From positions 1 to 14,108 of the forward strand of contig JAAZOZ010000234.1 of the NCBI GenBank assembly GCA_012797505.1: a DNA stretch of 14,108 nucleotides, given 5' to 3'. Numbering within the stretch: position 1 is the first letter of the stretch; each line of letters begins with the position of its first letter. The stretch is from Smithella sp. Lineage in GTDB: Bacteria > Desulfobacterota > Syntrophia > Syntrophales > Smithellaceae. Under the pieces are notes generated by a model. It was not told the DNA's origin. It did no database searches and saw nothing but the letters and a program-made list of their open reading frames with translations. Below are positions 1 through 6,706 of the stretch, piece after piece. The position numbers and the translations under genes were made by a program.

Positions 1-240
1 TACACCAAGCGCAATCCGAAGATGTCCGCCGAGGACCAGGCGCAGTTCTGGCGCTACCTTGGCGATCATCTGTGTTCGGCCACGGGCGGCATTATGAACG
101 TCGGCAACTATCACGGCGGCGGTTCTCCGATCATGGAGCAGATTGCCATCACGACGCAGTACGACATCGAGTCCCGCAAGAAGCTGGTGAAATTCATCGC
201 CGGCATGAGCGGCGGCGACCGCGAAGCCCTGGCGCCGAAA
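1..240 (+). repeat. Direct repeat unit, 3' part of duplicated dehydratase gene (mate 1572-1811)
   Basis: Bases 1-240 align without gaps to 1572-1811. The first 110 bases are identical. The seven differences lie at 111, 159, 171, 216, 222, 228 and 237, every one a third codon position and synonymous. The repeat is cut by the window edge and probably spans the whole gene. The clustering of changes toward the 3' end fits recent duplication followed by gene conversion of the upstream part. Confidence 0.93.
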
Positions 241-252
241 GTCAAGAAATAA
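1..252 (+). CDS. 4-hydroxybutyryl-CoA dehydratase / vinylacetyl-CoA isomerase family protein, 3' end (copy 1)
   Basis: Partial gene open at the left edge: 83 codons in frame from base 1 to the TAA at 250-252. It corresponds to the last sixth of the complete paralogue at 324-1826. The protein matches that copy residue for residue until the tail, which is APKVKK here and APKPAKK there. At nucleotide level bases 1-240 differ from 1572-1811 at seven positions, all synonymous. The family (HpaB-like fold, FAD plus [4Fe-4S]) dehydrates 4-hydroxybutyryl-CoA to crotonyl-CoA and isomerises vinylacetyl-CoA. The catalytic ligands lie upstream of the window, so activity of this copy cannot be judged. A hairpin terminator follows the stop codon directly. 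An internal ATG at 22 is not a start; the reading frame continues leftwards. Confidence 0.9.
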   Translation, partial: YTKRNPKMSAEDQAQFWRYLGDHLCSATGGIMNVGNYHGGGSPIMEQIAITTQYDIESRKKLVKFIAGMSGGDREALAPKVKK

Positions 253-266
253 AGTGGGTTCACCCA

Positions 267-295
267 GGGGGCCTGACGGCTCGGGCCCCCTTTTA
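267..295 (+). terminator. Intrinsic terminator after dehydratase copy 1
   Basis: A GGGGGCC arm (267-273) pairs with GGCCCCC (284-290) across a 10-base loop and is followed by TTTTAT. A smaller hairpin (TGGG/CCCA, 255-266) precedes it. It sits 15 bases after the stop of copy 1 and 29 bases before the start of copy 2, so it separates the two paralogues. A TATAAT hexamer (294-299) overlaps the end of the T tract with only a weak -35 match upstream, so a promoter for copy 2 here is possible but unproven. Confidence 0.75.
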
Positions 296-323
296 TAATC
301 ATTTTAAAAGAAAGGATGGCGCC

Positions 324-1826
324 ATGAGAACAAAGCAGGATTATATTAAAGGCCTTTCCAAAATGAAGAGGAACATTTATTTTGACGGCCAGCTGATCGA
401 TCGCGACGATGAATTGCAGATGGATTGCCTCAATGTCATCGGGACCACCTATGACGAAGCGGCCAAGCCGGAGAACGCGGATTTGCTTACCGCCACGTCC
501 CACCTCACCGGGCAGAAGATCAACCGCTTCACGCACATTCACCAGAACACGACCGACCTGCACCGCAAGCAGGACATGACCCGCATGCTCTGCCAGAAAG
601 TCGGCGGCTGCATTCAGCGGTGCATGGGCATCGACGGCACCAACGCCATCTACAACGTATCGTTTGAAGCGGACAAGGTGAAGCCGGGCGAGACGAACTA
701 CCACGAGAACTTCAAGAAATGGCTGACCCGGTTTCAGACCGAAGACCTGGTTGGCTGCTGCGCCCAGACGGACACCAAGGGCGACCGTATGCTGCGTCCG
801 GCCGACCAGCCCAACCCCGGCGCCTATGTGCGCATCAAGGAACGGCTGAAAGACGGCATCGTCGTGGAGGGCTGCAAGCTGCACATTTCGGAAGCCTCTG
901 TGGCGGACGAAGTGCTGGTTCTGCCCACCCGCGCGCTGCGCAAGGAAGACGCGGACTACGCGGTCGGCTTTGCCGTGCCGGGCGACTGGGATGGTTTGAA
1001 GCAGGTCGTCACGATTCATAACCTTCGCAGTCGCGAACATTACAAACGCGGTTTCGTGCCGGGCGCGACCGATTCCTACATGATTTTTGAAGACTGCTTC
1101 GTGCCGTGGGAAAGAGTCTTCCTTGCCGGCGAATATCAGCACGGCGGCGCTCTGGCGCTGCTCTTCGCGCTGTTCCACCGTCATTCCTACTCCGGCTGCA
1201 AGCCCGCCATCGGCGACGTCATTCTGGGCACCGCGGCGCTGGCCGCCGAATGCAACAACGTCCACAAGGAGTCCCATGTCCGCGAGAAGCTCGCCGAAAT
1301 TATCATGACGATCGAGCTGGGCTATGCGGCGGGCTACACGGCTTCGGATCTGGGCAAACCGGAAGTCTATATTCCCGGCGTCGGCTTCATGCCTTACGGC
1401 CCGGGCTCCTACATTCCGAATTCCATCTACTGCAATGTGGGCCGCTGTCTGTCGGGCGAGGCGGTCTGGCGCGAGGCGGAGATTCTTTGCGACATCGCGG
1501 GCGGCGTCGTGGCGACGTTCCCGCACGAGAAGGATTTCGTCAATCCGGATGTCGGTCCGGCGCTCCTCAAATACACCAAGCGCAATCCGAAGATGTCCGC
1601 CGAGGACCAGGCGCAGTTCTGGCGCTACCTTGGCGATCATCTGTGTTCGGCCACGGGCGGCATTATGAACGTCGGCAACTACCACGGCGGCGGTTCTCCG
1701 ATCATGGAGCAGATTGCCATCACGACGCAATACGACATCGAATCCCGCAAGAAGCTGGTGAAATTCATCGCCGGCATGAGCGGCGGTGACCGTGAAGCTC
1801 TGGCGCCCAAACCGGCCAAGAAATAG
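324..1826 (+). CDS. abfD: 4-hydroxybutyryl-CoA dehydratase / vinylacetyl-CoA delta-isomerase family protein (copy 2)
   Basis: Complete 500-residue protein of the AbfD family, a cytoplasmic flavin and [4Fe-4S] radical-type dehydratase that converts 4-hydroxybutyryl-CoA to crotonyl-CoA and isomerises vinylacetyl-CoA. In the Clostridium aminobutyricum enzyme the cluster is held by Cys99, Cys103, His292 and Cys299, with Tyr296 nearby. The same spacing is seen here: CIQRC (Cys96, Cys100) and HRHSYSGC (His285, Tyr289, Cys292). Length is normal for the family. ATG 324 is chosen because AAAGGA lies 8 bases upstream and the protein then begins like known members (MRTKQDYIKGL); the frame is open further upstream but runs across copy 1 out of frame and through the terminator. 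Cluster ligands are intact, so activity is likely. The true substrate may be another hydroxyacyl- or enoyl-CoA, since many anaerobes carry uncharacterised homologues; the gene symbol means family, not proven substrate. Confidence 0.9.
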   Translation: MRTKQDYIKGLSKMKRNIYFDGQLIDRDDELQMDCLNVIGTTYDEAAKPENADLLTATSHLTGQKINRFTHIHQNTTDLHRKQDMTRMLCQKVGGCIQRCMGIDGTNAIYNVSFEADKVKPGETNYHENFKKWLTRFQTEDLVGCCAQTDTKGDRMLRPADQPNPGAYVRIKERLKDGIVVEGCKLHISEASVADEVLVLPTRALRKEDADYAVGFAVPGDWDGLKQVVTIHNLRSREHYKRGFVPGATDSYMIFEDCFVPWERVFLAGEYQHGGALALLFALFHRHSYSGCKPAIGDVILGTAALAAECNNVHKESHVREKLAEIIMTIELGYAAGYTASDLGKPEVYIPGVGFMPYGPGSYIPNSIYCNVGRCLSGEAVWREAEILCDIAGGVVATFPHEKDFVNPDVGPALLKYTKRNPKMSAEDQAQFWRYLGDHLCSATGGIMNVGNYHGGGSPIMEQIAITTQYDIESRKKLVKFIAGMSGGDREALAPKPAKK

Positions 1827-1850
1827 TCTGTTTACGCTTCGGATCATCCT

Positions 1851-1934
1851 GCGGGGGAACGGCTTGCCTGACCTGACCGCCTGATAGCCTAAAGGTCACG
1901 CGAGGCGGCGCGAGGTTACAAGACCGTTCCCCGC
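1851..1934 (+). ncRNA. Long nested hairpin, unassigned structured RNA element
   Basis: In the 202-base gap between the dehydratase and the SDR, GCGGGGGAACGGCTTG (1851-1866) pairs with CAAGACCGTTCCCCGC (1919-1934), allowing a bulge and a small mismatch. Inside it ACCT (1871-1874) pairs with AGGT (1913-1916), and CCGCCT (1877-1882) with AGGCGG (1903-1908), leaving a 20-base apical loop. No T tract follows, so it is not a classic terminator. I do not recognise it as a known riboswitch. It could be a cis-regulatory element, an mRNA-stabilising or processing hairpin between cistrons, or a small palindromic mobile repeat. Confidence 0.45.
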
Positions 1935-2028
1935 AACGGATACTCCATATTCTCTTGATAAAGGGGGGTGTACATTCCCATTCAATTTATTTTCTGCTGC
2001 ATTAAATAACAGTAAAGGAGTGCTTGCT

Positions 2029-2826
2029 ATGTTTGATCTTTCCAGGTTTTCTTTAGAAGGTAAAGTGGCGATTGTTACCGGCGGCAGCCGCGGCATCGGC
2101 CAGGGGATCGCTTACGGTTTTGCCAAAGCCGGCGCGAAAGTGGCCATCACCAGCCGCAAGGCGCAGGATTTGGAAGCCACCGCGTGTGAAATGACGAATA
2201 TCGGCTGTGAAGTTCTGGTGGTGCCCGCCCATTTGGGCAAGATGGAGGAAATTCAGCGCGTGGTGGATACGGTTATGCAAAAGTTCGGCCGGATTGATAT
2301 TCTGGTCAACAATGCCGGCGCGAGTCCCGCCATGGGGTCGGTGCTGGATTCCGACGAACGTCTCTGGGATACCATCATGAACCTGAATCTTAAAGCCGTT
2401 TATTTCATGAGCCAGGCTTGTGCGAAAATCATGAAAAAGCAGGGCGGCGGCAAGATCATCAACGTAGCCTCCATTGACGGCGTCAATCCGGAGCCGTTTG
2501 TCAGCGTGTATTCCATTTCCAAGGCCGGCGTCCGCCAGATCACCCGCGCGTTTGCCATGGAACTGGCCCGCGACAATATCATGGTCAACGCGATTCTGCC
2601 CGGTCCGATCAGCACCAAGATGATGAATTCGCACTGGCAACACCTTCCGCCGGAAGAAGCGGCCCGGCAGAAAGAGGAGTTGTGCAAGCATCTGCCCACC
2701 TGCCGGATCGGCGAACCGGATGAGATCGCCGGAGCGGCGATTTATCTGGCCTCCGACGCATCGAGCTATACCACCGGCGCGGAGATCATCATCGACGGCG
2801 GTCTGCTTTTGGGCCCGCATCTGTAA
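2029..2826 (+). CDS. Short-chain dehydrogenase/reductase (SDR), DHRS4-like
   Basis: A 265-residue classical SDR, a soluble Rossmann-fold oxidoreductase acting on a hydroxyl/ketone pair. Visible motifs are the cofactor loop TGGSRGIG (17-24), NNAG (94-97), and the catalytic tetrad Asn120, Ser148, Tyr161 and Lys165 (YSISK). Ser42-Arg43 after the second strand points to NADP(H). The usual Asp after strand 3 is replaced by AHLGK (67-71), a pattern I associate with the DHRS4-like carbonyl reductase group. ATG 2029 is preferred over the in-frame GTG at 2020 because AAAGGAG (2014-2020) sits 8 bases upstream and overlaps the GTG. Context with dehydratase, dienoyl reductase and thiolase suggests a 3-hydroxyacyl-CoA or related hydroxy/oxo intermediate as substrate; that is inference, and annotation as 3-oxoacyl-ACP reductase would be equally uncertain. 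Confidence 0.88.
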   Translation: MFDLSRFSLEGKVAIVTGGSRGIGQGIAYGFAKAGAKVAITSRKAQDLEATACEMTNIGCEVLVVPAHLGKMEEIQRVVDTVMQKFGRIDILVNNAGASPAMGSVLDSDERLWDTIMNLNLKAVYFMSQACAKIMKKQGGGKIINVASIDGVNPEPFVSVYSISKAGVRQITRAFAMELARDNIMVNAILPGPISTKMMNSHWQHLPPEEAARQKEELCKHLPTCRIGEPDEIAGAAIYLASDASSYTTGAEIIIDGGLLLGPHL

Positions 2827-2837
2827 AAAAGGCAACA

Positions 2838-2863
2838 GCCGCTTTTCAGGCGGCCGGTATTTT
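2838..2863 (+). terminator. Weak hairpin with T-rich tail after SDR
   Basis: GCCGC (2838-2842) pairs with GCGGC (2850-2854) over a 7-base loop, followed by CGGTATTTT. The stem is short and the T tract is interrupted and displaced, so it may only be a partial terminator between the SDR and the reductase gene. Confidence 0.3.
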
Positions 2864-2865
2864 CC

Positions 2866-2902
2866 GATGCGCCGCCGTCCAAACGCGTGAAGGCGGCGCA
2901 TC
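2866..2902. other. Perfect 11-bp inverted repeat upstream of the reductase
   Basis: GATGCGCCGCC (2866-2876) and GGCGGCGCATC (2892-2902) are exact reverse complements with a 15-base loop. No T tract follows. The element ends 11 bases before the AAAGGAG ribosome binding site of the next gene. It could act as an mRNA-stabilising hairpin or an attenuator in the reductase leader. Confidence 0.6.
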
Positions 2903-2927
2903 CCTACTTCTGTAAAGGAGATCGTTT

Positions 2928-4886
2928 ATGAAAACCCTTGAGCATTTGTTGTCGCCCATCAAAATCCGTTCCCTGGAAATTCCGAACCGTCTGGTGATGT
3001 CCCCCATGGGAACGGCTCTCGGCAATCCCGACAATACCGTCAGCGAGGCAAACCTGGCCTATATCCGGCGCAGGGCCGAGGGCGGCGCAGGGCTCATCAT
3101 CACGGAGATCACGGAGGTGCACCCGCTGGGTTCCGCCTCCCCGCGATGCATCGGCGTCTGGGACGACAAGTTCATTCCCGGCCTGAGCAAGCTTGCCGAT
3201 GTGGTGCATGCCCAGGGAAGCAAAATCGCCATGCAGCTTCACCATACAGGCCGCGAAAATTACCTCCTGCAGAAGAAAAATAAGGCTGTCGGGCCTTCGG
3301 CCATCCCCAGTTATGTCTTTGGTTTTCTCGGAACGCCGCGCGAGATGACGCTTGCCGAAGTCGAGGAAACGATTGCCGCTTTCGGCAGCGCGGCCGTGCG
3401 GGCGCGCAAGGCGGGATTTGACGCCGTCGAGCTTCACGGAGCGCACGGCTATCTCCTCATGCAGTTTCTTTCGGCCCTCAGCAATCAGCGCAAGGATCGG
3501 TACGGCGGCGATTTTCGTGGACGGGCCCGCTTTATGATCGAATGCCTCAGGGAAGTTCGCCGTCAGGTCGGCACGGATTTCCCCGTTTCCATCCGGATTT
3601 CCGGCGAAGAGTGCATCAAAAACGGCTACACGATCTCCGACATGGAGACCATCCTCCCCGACCTGGTGAACGCCGGCGCGGACATCATCAATGTTTCCTT
3701 CGGCACGCACGGCAGCCCGGCCGTGAACATCGATACCCCGAATCCAAGCGCGCCGGTTGAATACCCCCCCGGCTTCAAGTCCCACCTGGCGCGCAGGGTG
3801 AAAGAGGCCGCGGGCGTTCCGGTGATTTCCGTCGGGCGCTACACGGATCCTTACTTTATGGATGAAGTCATCGCCCGAGGCGATGCGGATATGATTGCCG
3901 TGGCGCGCCAGCATCTGGCCGATCCGGATTTTCTCAAAAACGCGCTGGCCGGTCATCCCGAGGACACGCTGGAGTGTCTGGCCTGCAATCAGGGGTGCAT
4001 TGAGCGCCTCTCGCTGGAGGCGCTGCCGATTCGCTGCGCCATCAATCCGCAAACCGGTCAGGAACTGATTTATCCGGCGGGTCCGGCGGCTGTTTCCCGC
4101 AAGGTCTGGGTGGTCGGCGGCGGGCCGGCCGGACTGACCGCCGCTTACGAGGCCGCGCGCCTCGGCCATCAGGTAACCCTCTTTGAGCAGGAAAGCCAGA
4201 CGGGCGGAAATGTACGCTATGCCGCCAAAGCGCCCCACAAAAAGGTTTACGGCCGCTACATTCAGACCCTCACGGCAAAATGCAAAAAGAAAGGCGTGGA
4301 GATCAAAACCGGCGCCGAAGTGACCGAGGCGATGATTGAAGCGGGCAAACCCGATGCCGTCATTCTGGCGATCGGCGCCGGCAAAGCCGCCTGTCCGGCC
4401 GAAGGCATCGATGCGTCCGTGGTTTGCGACGCCTGGCAGATTCTGGATGGGACCGTTGCGCCGAAAGAGCCGGTGGTGGTCATCGGCGGCGGGCTGGTGG
4501 GAATGGAAACAGCCGATTTTCTGCTGGAAAAGGGCGTCCGGAATATCACCATCGTGGAGATGCTGCCCGCGTCCCCCGTTCTGGCGCTGGCCGCGCACGG
4601 CTACATGCTGCACAAGCGCCTTCGGGCGGCCGGGATTGCCCTGATGCTGGGAACCCGGGTGAAAAAGATAGAAGAAAACGCGGTGATCGTCGAGGTCAAG
4701 GGAGAGGAAAAGAGATTGGAGCCGGTTTCCCAGGTGATTGTGGCCATCGGCGTTACGCCCCGCACGGCGCTGAAGGACATGCTGGCGAAAAAAAGCATCC
4801 GTCATTTTGTCGTGGGCGACGCCTCCGCTCCGCGAAGGATCATCGAAGCGACGACGGAGGGGGCGAAAGCCGCCTGGGAAGTATAA
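2928..4886 (+). CDS. 2,4-dienoyl-CoA reductase / 2-enoate reductase family (old yellow enzyme plus pyridine nucleotide-disulfide oxidoreductase domains)
   Basis: A 652-residue FadH-type enzyme that reduces a conjugated C=C bond, with electrons passing from NAD(P)H through FAD and [4Fe-4S] to FMN. The order is an OYE-type TIM barrel (about 5-340) with HGAHGYL (His170, Tyr175) at the active-site region, then iron-sulfur cysteines C350, C353, C357 and C370 (CX2CX3CX12C). A FAD-binding GGGPAG (397-402) and a nucleotide-binding GGGLVG (520-525) follow. Length fits E. coli FadH (about 670) and clostridial 2-enoate reductases. ATG 2928 follows AAAGGAG (2914-2920) at 7 bases. The last cysteine spacing is 12, against 11 as I recall it for E. 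coli FadH. Beside a vinylacetyl-CoA isomerase-type enzyme, a role in processing unsaturated acyl-CoAs is likely, but enoate, enone or other electron-poor alkenes are possible substrates. Confidence 0.9.
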   Translation: MKTLEHLLSPIKIRSLEIPNRLVMSPMGTALGNPDNTVSEANLAYIRRRAEGGAGLIITEITEVHPLGSASPRCIGVWDDKFIPGLSKLADVVHAQGSKIAMQLHHTGRENYLLQKKNKAVGPSAIPSYVFGFLGTPREMTLAEVEETIAAFGSAAVRARKAGFDAVELHGAHGYLLMQFLSALSNQRKDRYGGDFRGRARFMIECLREVRRQVGTDFPVSIRISGEECIKNGYTISDMETILPDLVNAGADIINVSFGTHGSPAVNIDTPNPSAPVEYPPGFKSHLARRVKEAAGVPVISVGRYTDPYFMDEVIARGDADMIAVARQHLADPDFLKNALAGHPEDTLECLACNQGCIERLSLEALPIRCAINPQTGQELIYPAGPAAVSRKVWVVGGGPAGLTAAYEAARLGHQVTLFEQESQTGGNVRYAAKAPHKKVYGRYIQTLTAKCKKKGVEIKTGAEVTEAMIEAGKPDAVILAIGAGKAACPAEGIDASVVCDAWQILDGTVAPKEPVVVIGGGLVGMETADFLLEKGVRNITIVEMLPASPVLALAAHGYMLHKRLRAAGIALMLGTRVKKIEENAVIVEVKGEEKRLEPVSQVIVAIGVTPRTALKDMLAKKSIRHFVVGDASAPRRIIEATTEGAKAAWEV

Positions 4887-4892
4887 AAAAGG

Positions 4893-4976
4893 CTGAAGAC
4901 GGAAGACCGAAGGCTGAAGGAAAAGATAAAAAAAGTGGGTGCGAAGCGCCCCGCAAAATGATCCAATAGTCTTCAG
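4893..4976. repeat. Short GAAGAC-rich repeat with inverted ends in intergenic gap
   Basis: The 119-base gap between the reductase and the hydrolase begins with an imperfect direct repeat (GGCTGAAGACGG, then AGGCTGAAGG). CTGAAGAC (4893-4900) is matched by its reverse complement GTCTTCAG (4969-4976). It looks like a small intergenic repeat of the kind that recurs in a genome rather than coding sequence, but the window holds only this one example. Confidence 0.35.
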
Positions 4977-5005
4977 TCTCATCCCCTCAATAAAAGGAGG
5001 CCGAA

Positions 5006-5863
5006 ATGGATTTGCGTGAGCGATACATTGAAACCAACGGAATAAAACTGCACGTTATGGAATCCGGGCCGGCCGACGGCCCGATGGTTCTTTTTCTCCA
5101 TGGCTTCCCGGAATTCTGGTATGCCTGGCGCAAACAGATCGGGTATTTTGCAGACCGGGGCTATCTGGTGGTTGCGCCCGATCAGCGCGGCTATAATGTA
5201 AGCGACAAGCCTGCAGGCGTTGCGGCCTATAATATTGATGAGCTGGCCAAGGACATCATTGGACTCGTCGACGCCTATGGACGGAAACAGATTCTGCTGG
5301 TCGGCCACGACTGGGGGGCGTCCGTGTCGTGGTGGGTGGCGCTGAAATATCCCGACCGCGTCCGAAAGCTCGCCATTCTGAATGTTCCCCATCCCAAGGT
5401 CATGGCCAGAAATCTCTTTACCAATCAGCGGCAGATGGAAAAGAGCTGGTACATCTTTTATTTTCAACTGCCCGGCGCGGTGGAAAAATTCGGCTCGGCC
5501 CATAATTACGCCTGGCCCGTGCACCTGCTTGCGACCACGAGCCGTCCCGGCGCCTTTACGCCTGAAGAACTGGAAGAATACCGCAAGGCGTTCGCGCAGC
5601 CGGGCGCTTTTTCCGCGATGGTCAACTGGTACCGCGCCATGATTCAGACGCAGCCCGAACCGCTGCAAAGCTTTGACGTGGCCATGCCCATGATTTTGCT
5701 GTGGGGAGAAAACGATGTCGCCATGCTTGCGGAGATGGCCGATCAGAGCATGGCCTATTGCAAGCAGGGCAGGCTCATTAAATTTCCCGGCGTTTCGCAC
5801 TGGATCCAGCATGAGGAAGCGGACCGGGTGAATGCGCTGATCGAGGAATTATTCATCGCGTGA
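5006..5863 (+). CDS. Alpha/beta hydrolase, epoxide hydrolase-like
   Basis: A 285-residue soluble alpha/beta-hydrolase. The oxyanion-hole motif HGFP (32-35, within HGFPEFWYAW), the nucleophile Asp102 in GHDWGA, the acid Asp237 in GEND and the base His265 in SHW form a D-D-H triad. The lid segment NWYRAM carries Tyr209 where epoxide hydrolases place an epoxide-activating tyrosine. An Asp nucleophile excludes ordinary serine esterases. Haloalkane or haloacetate dehalogenases share the fold, so the exact chemistry is open, though the lid Tyr favours epoxide hydrolysis to a diol. There is no signal peptide, so it is cytoplasmic. ATG 5006 lies 6 bases after AAAAGGAGG. It is 119 bases downstream of the reductase in the same direction and could be co-transcribed. 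Its link to the acyl-CoA genes is only positional. Confidence 0.85.
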   Translation: MDLRERYIETNGIKLHVMESGPADGPMVLFLHGFPEFWYAWRKQIGYFADRGYLVVAPDQRGYNVSDKPAGVAAYNIDELAKDIIGLVDAYGRKQILLVGHDWGASVSWWVALKYPDRVRKLAILNVPHPKVMARNLFTNQRQMEKSWYIFYFQLPGAVEKFGSAHNYAWPVHLLATTSRPGAFTPEELEEYRKAFAQPGAFSAMVNWYRAMIQTQPEPLQSFDVAMPMILLWGENDVAMLAEMADQSMAYCKQGRLIKFPGVSHWIQHEEADRVNALIEELFIA

Positions 5864-5868
5864 GCAAG

Positions 5869-5901
5869 CCCCGGCGAAGGCCTGCGCGGCCGCATCCGGG
5901 G
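5869..5901. other. GC-rich nested hairpin between hydrolase and EF-hand gene
   Basis: CCCCGG (5869-5874) pairs with CCGGGG (5896-5901), and inside it GGCC (5879-5882) pairs with GGCC (5888-5891). No T tract follows. It starts six bases after the hydrolase stop codon, so it may protect or separate the upstream mRNA end. Confidence 0.4.
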
Positions 5902-5936
5902 AGGGCCGATCGCGAAAAATCATAAGGAGGAAAGTT

Positions 5937-6539
5937 ATGAAAAAAGGAATCGTTATTTTGGGAGCAGGATTAATTCTGTTGTTGATGTCGGGCGCGGCAA
6001 CAGCTCAGGTCAAGAGCCCCGCCATGATCCGGACGGCTTATTCGGCGATGGACGCGAACGGCGATGGCGTCGTCACCGTTACGGAGCACGCGGCCTTCTG
6101 GCAGGGACGGTTCAAGGACATGGATGCCGACCGCGACGGCAAGCTGACGGCGGCGGAATTCAATGCGGCGGAGAAACGGTTTTTCGGCGACATGGATACG
6201 GACGATGACGGCGCGCTGTTGGCCAAGGAATATATCGCTTACTGGTGCGGACCCAAGGCGCTTGAACCCGCCAAAAGCAAGGCCAAGACAAAGACCAAGT
6301 CGAAGAAAAAGCTGGACGCCGACAAAAACGGCAAAATCGGCGACGATGAATGCGTCGCGTTCTGGGTGGCGGAGATTTTTGATGTGGACGCAAACCAAGA
6401 CGGCAAAGTAACCTCCGAAGAATACATGGCCGCCATGGCCTCCGCTTTCAAGGAAATGGACAAGGACCGCAACGGATTTATCTCCATCGAAGAGCACGCG
6501 TACTTCATAGCGAAAAAAGCCGGCGCCGCGAAGAAATAA
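5937..6539 (+). CDS. Exported calcium-binding protein with six EF-hand loops
   Basis: A 200-residue protein with a Sec-type signal peptide: KK start, hydrophobic core about 5-17, likely cleavage after Ala23 (ATA|Q). There is no lipobox cysteine. Six canonical 12-residue EF loops begin at Asp39, 63, 87, 127, 151 and 175, each with D-x-[DN]-x-[DN]-G and a terminal Glu, so all should bind calcium. Loops are spaced 24 residues apart in two triplets (39/63/87 and 127/151/175), joined by a lysine-rich linker (about 107-125). ATG 5937 follows AAGGAGG (5924-5930). The product is probably periplasmic, and its function (calcium buffering, sensing or scaffold) is unknown. It lies between catabolic genes, but nothing in the sequence ties it to them. 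The threefold arrangement in each half suggests internal duplication. Confidence 0.87.
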   Translation: MKKGIVILGAGLILLLMSGAATAQVKSPAMIRTAYSAMDANGDGVVTVTEHAAFWQGRFKDMDADRDGKLTAAEFNAAEKRFFGDMDTDDDGALLAKEYIAYWCGPKALEPAKSKAKTKTKSKKKLDADKNGKIGDDECVAFWVAEIFDVDANQDGKVTSEEYMAAMASAFKEMDKDRNGFISIEEHAYFIAKKAGAAKK

Positions 6540-6550
6540 GCCGGATAATT

Positions 6551-6602
6551 TACAACGGGTGTTGTATTCACTTGACGCGGGGATTTGGGTGTGATAACGC
6601 CC
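6551..6602. promoter_or_regulatory. Candidate promoter flanked by two 6-4-6 palindromes upstream of the thiolase
   Basis: TTGACG (6572-6577) and GATAAC (6593-6598), 15 bases apart and with an extended TG ahead of the -10, resemble a sigma-70 promoter. TACAAC-GGGT-GTTGTA (6551-6566) is a perfect palindrome just before the -35. GGGTGT-GATA-ACGCCC (6587-6602) is an imperfect one covering the -10; their centres are 36 bases apart. GGTGTTGT recurs at 6645-6652. This layout is what an operator region would look like, but no regulator gene is present in the window. Confidence 0.4.
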
Positions 6603-6706
6603 CATTCATCAATTCCAAAGAGCCGTTTGGCGGCGGGAATATCAGGTGTTGTGCAAAAAGACGAAGCATCGTTTTTTTTAAATTGAACAATGGACAAGGA
6701 GGGTTT

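Noticed and set aside
72..323. Upstream extension of the dehydratase copy 2 frame
   Set aside because: It would run out of frame through copy 1 and across the terminator. ATG 324 has the ribosome binding site and gives the normal family N terminus.
111..1847. 578-codon open frame on the minus strand opposite the dehydratase
   Set aside because: It is antisense to a well-identified gene, has no family resemblance, and is open because of the GC-biased third positions of the real gene.
2904..4982. 692-codon open frame on the minus strand opposite the dienoyl reductase
   Set aside because: Longer than the true gene but only its mirror; the plus-strand protein has complete domain motifs and a good ribosome binding site, and this one has neither.
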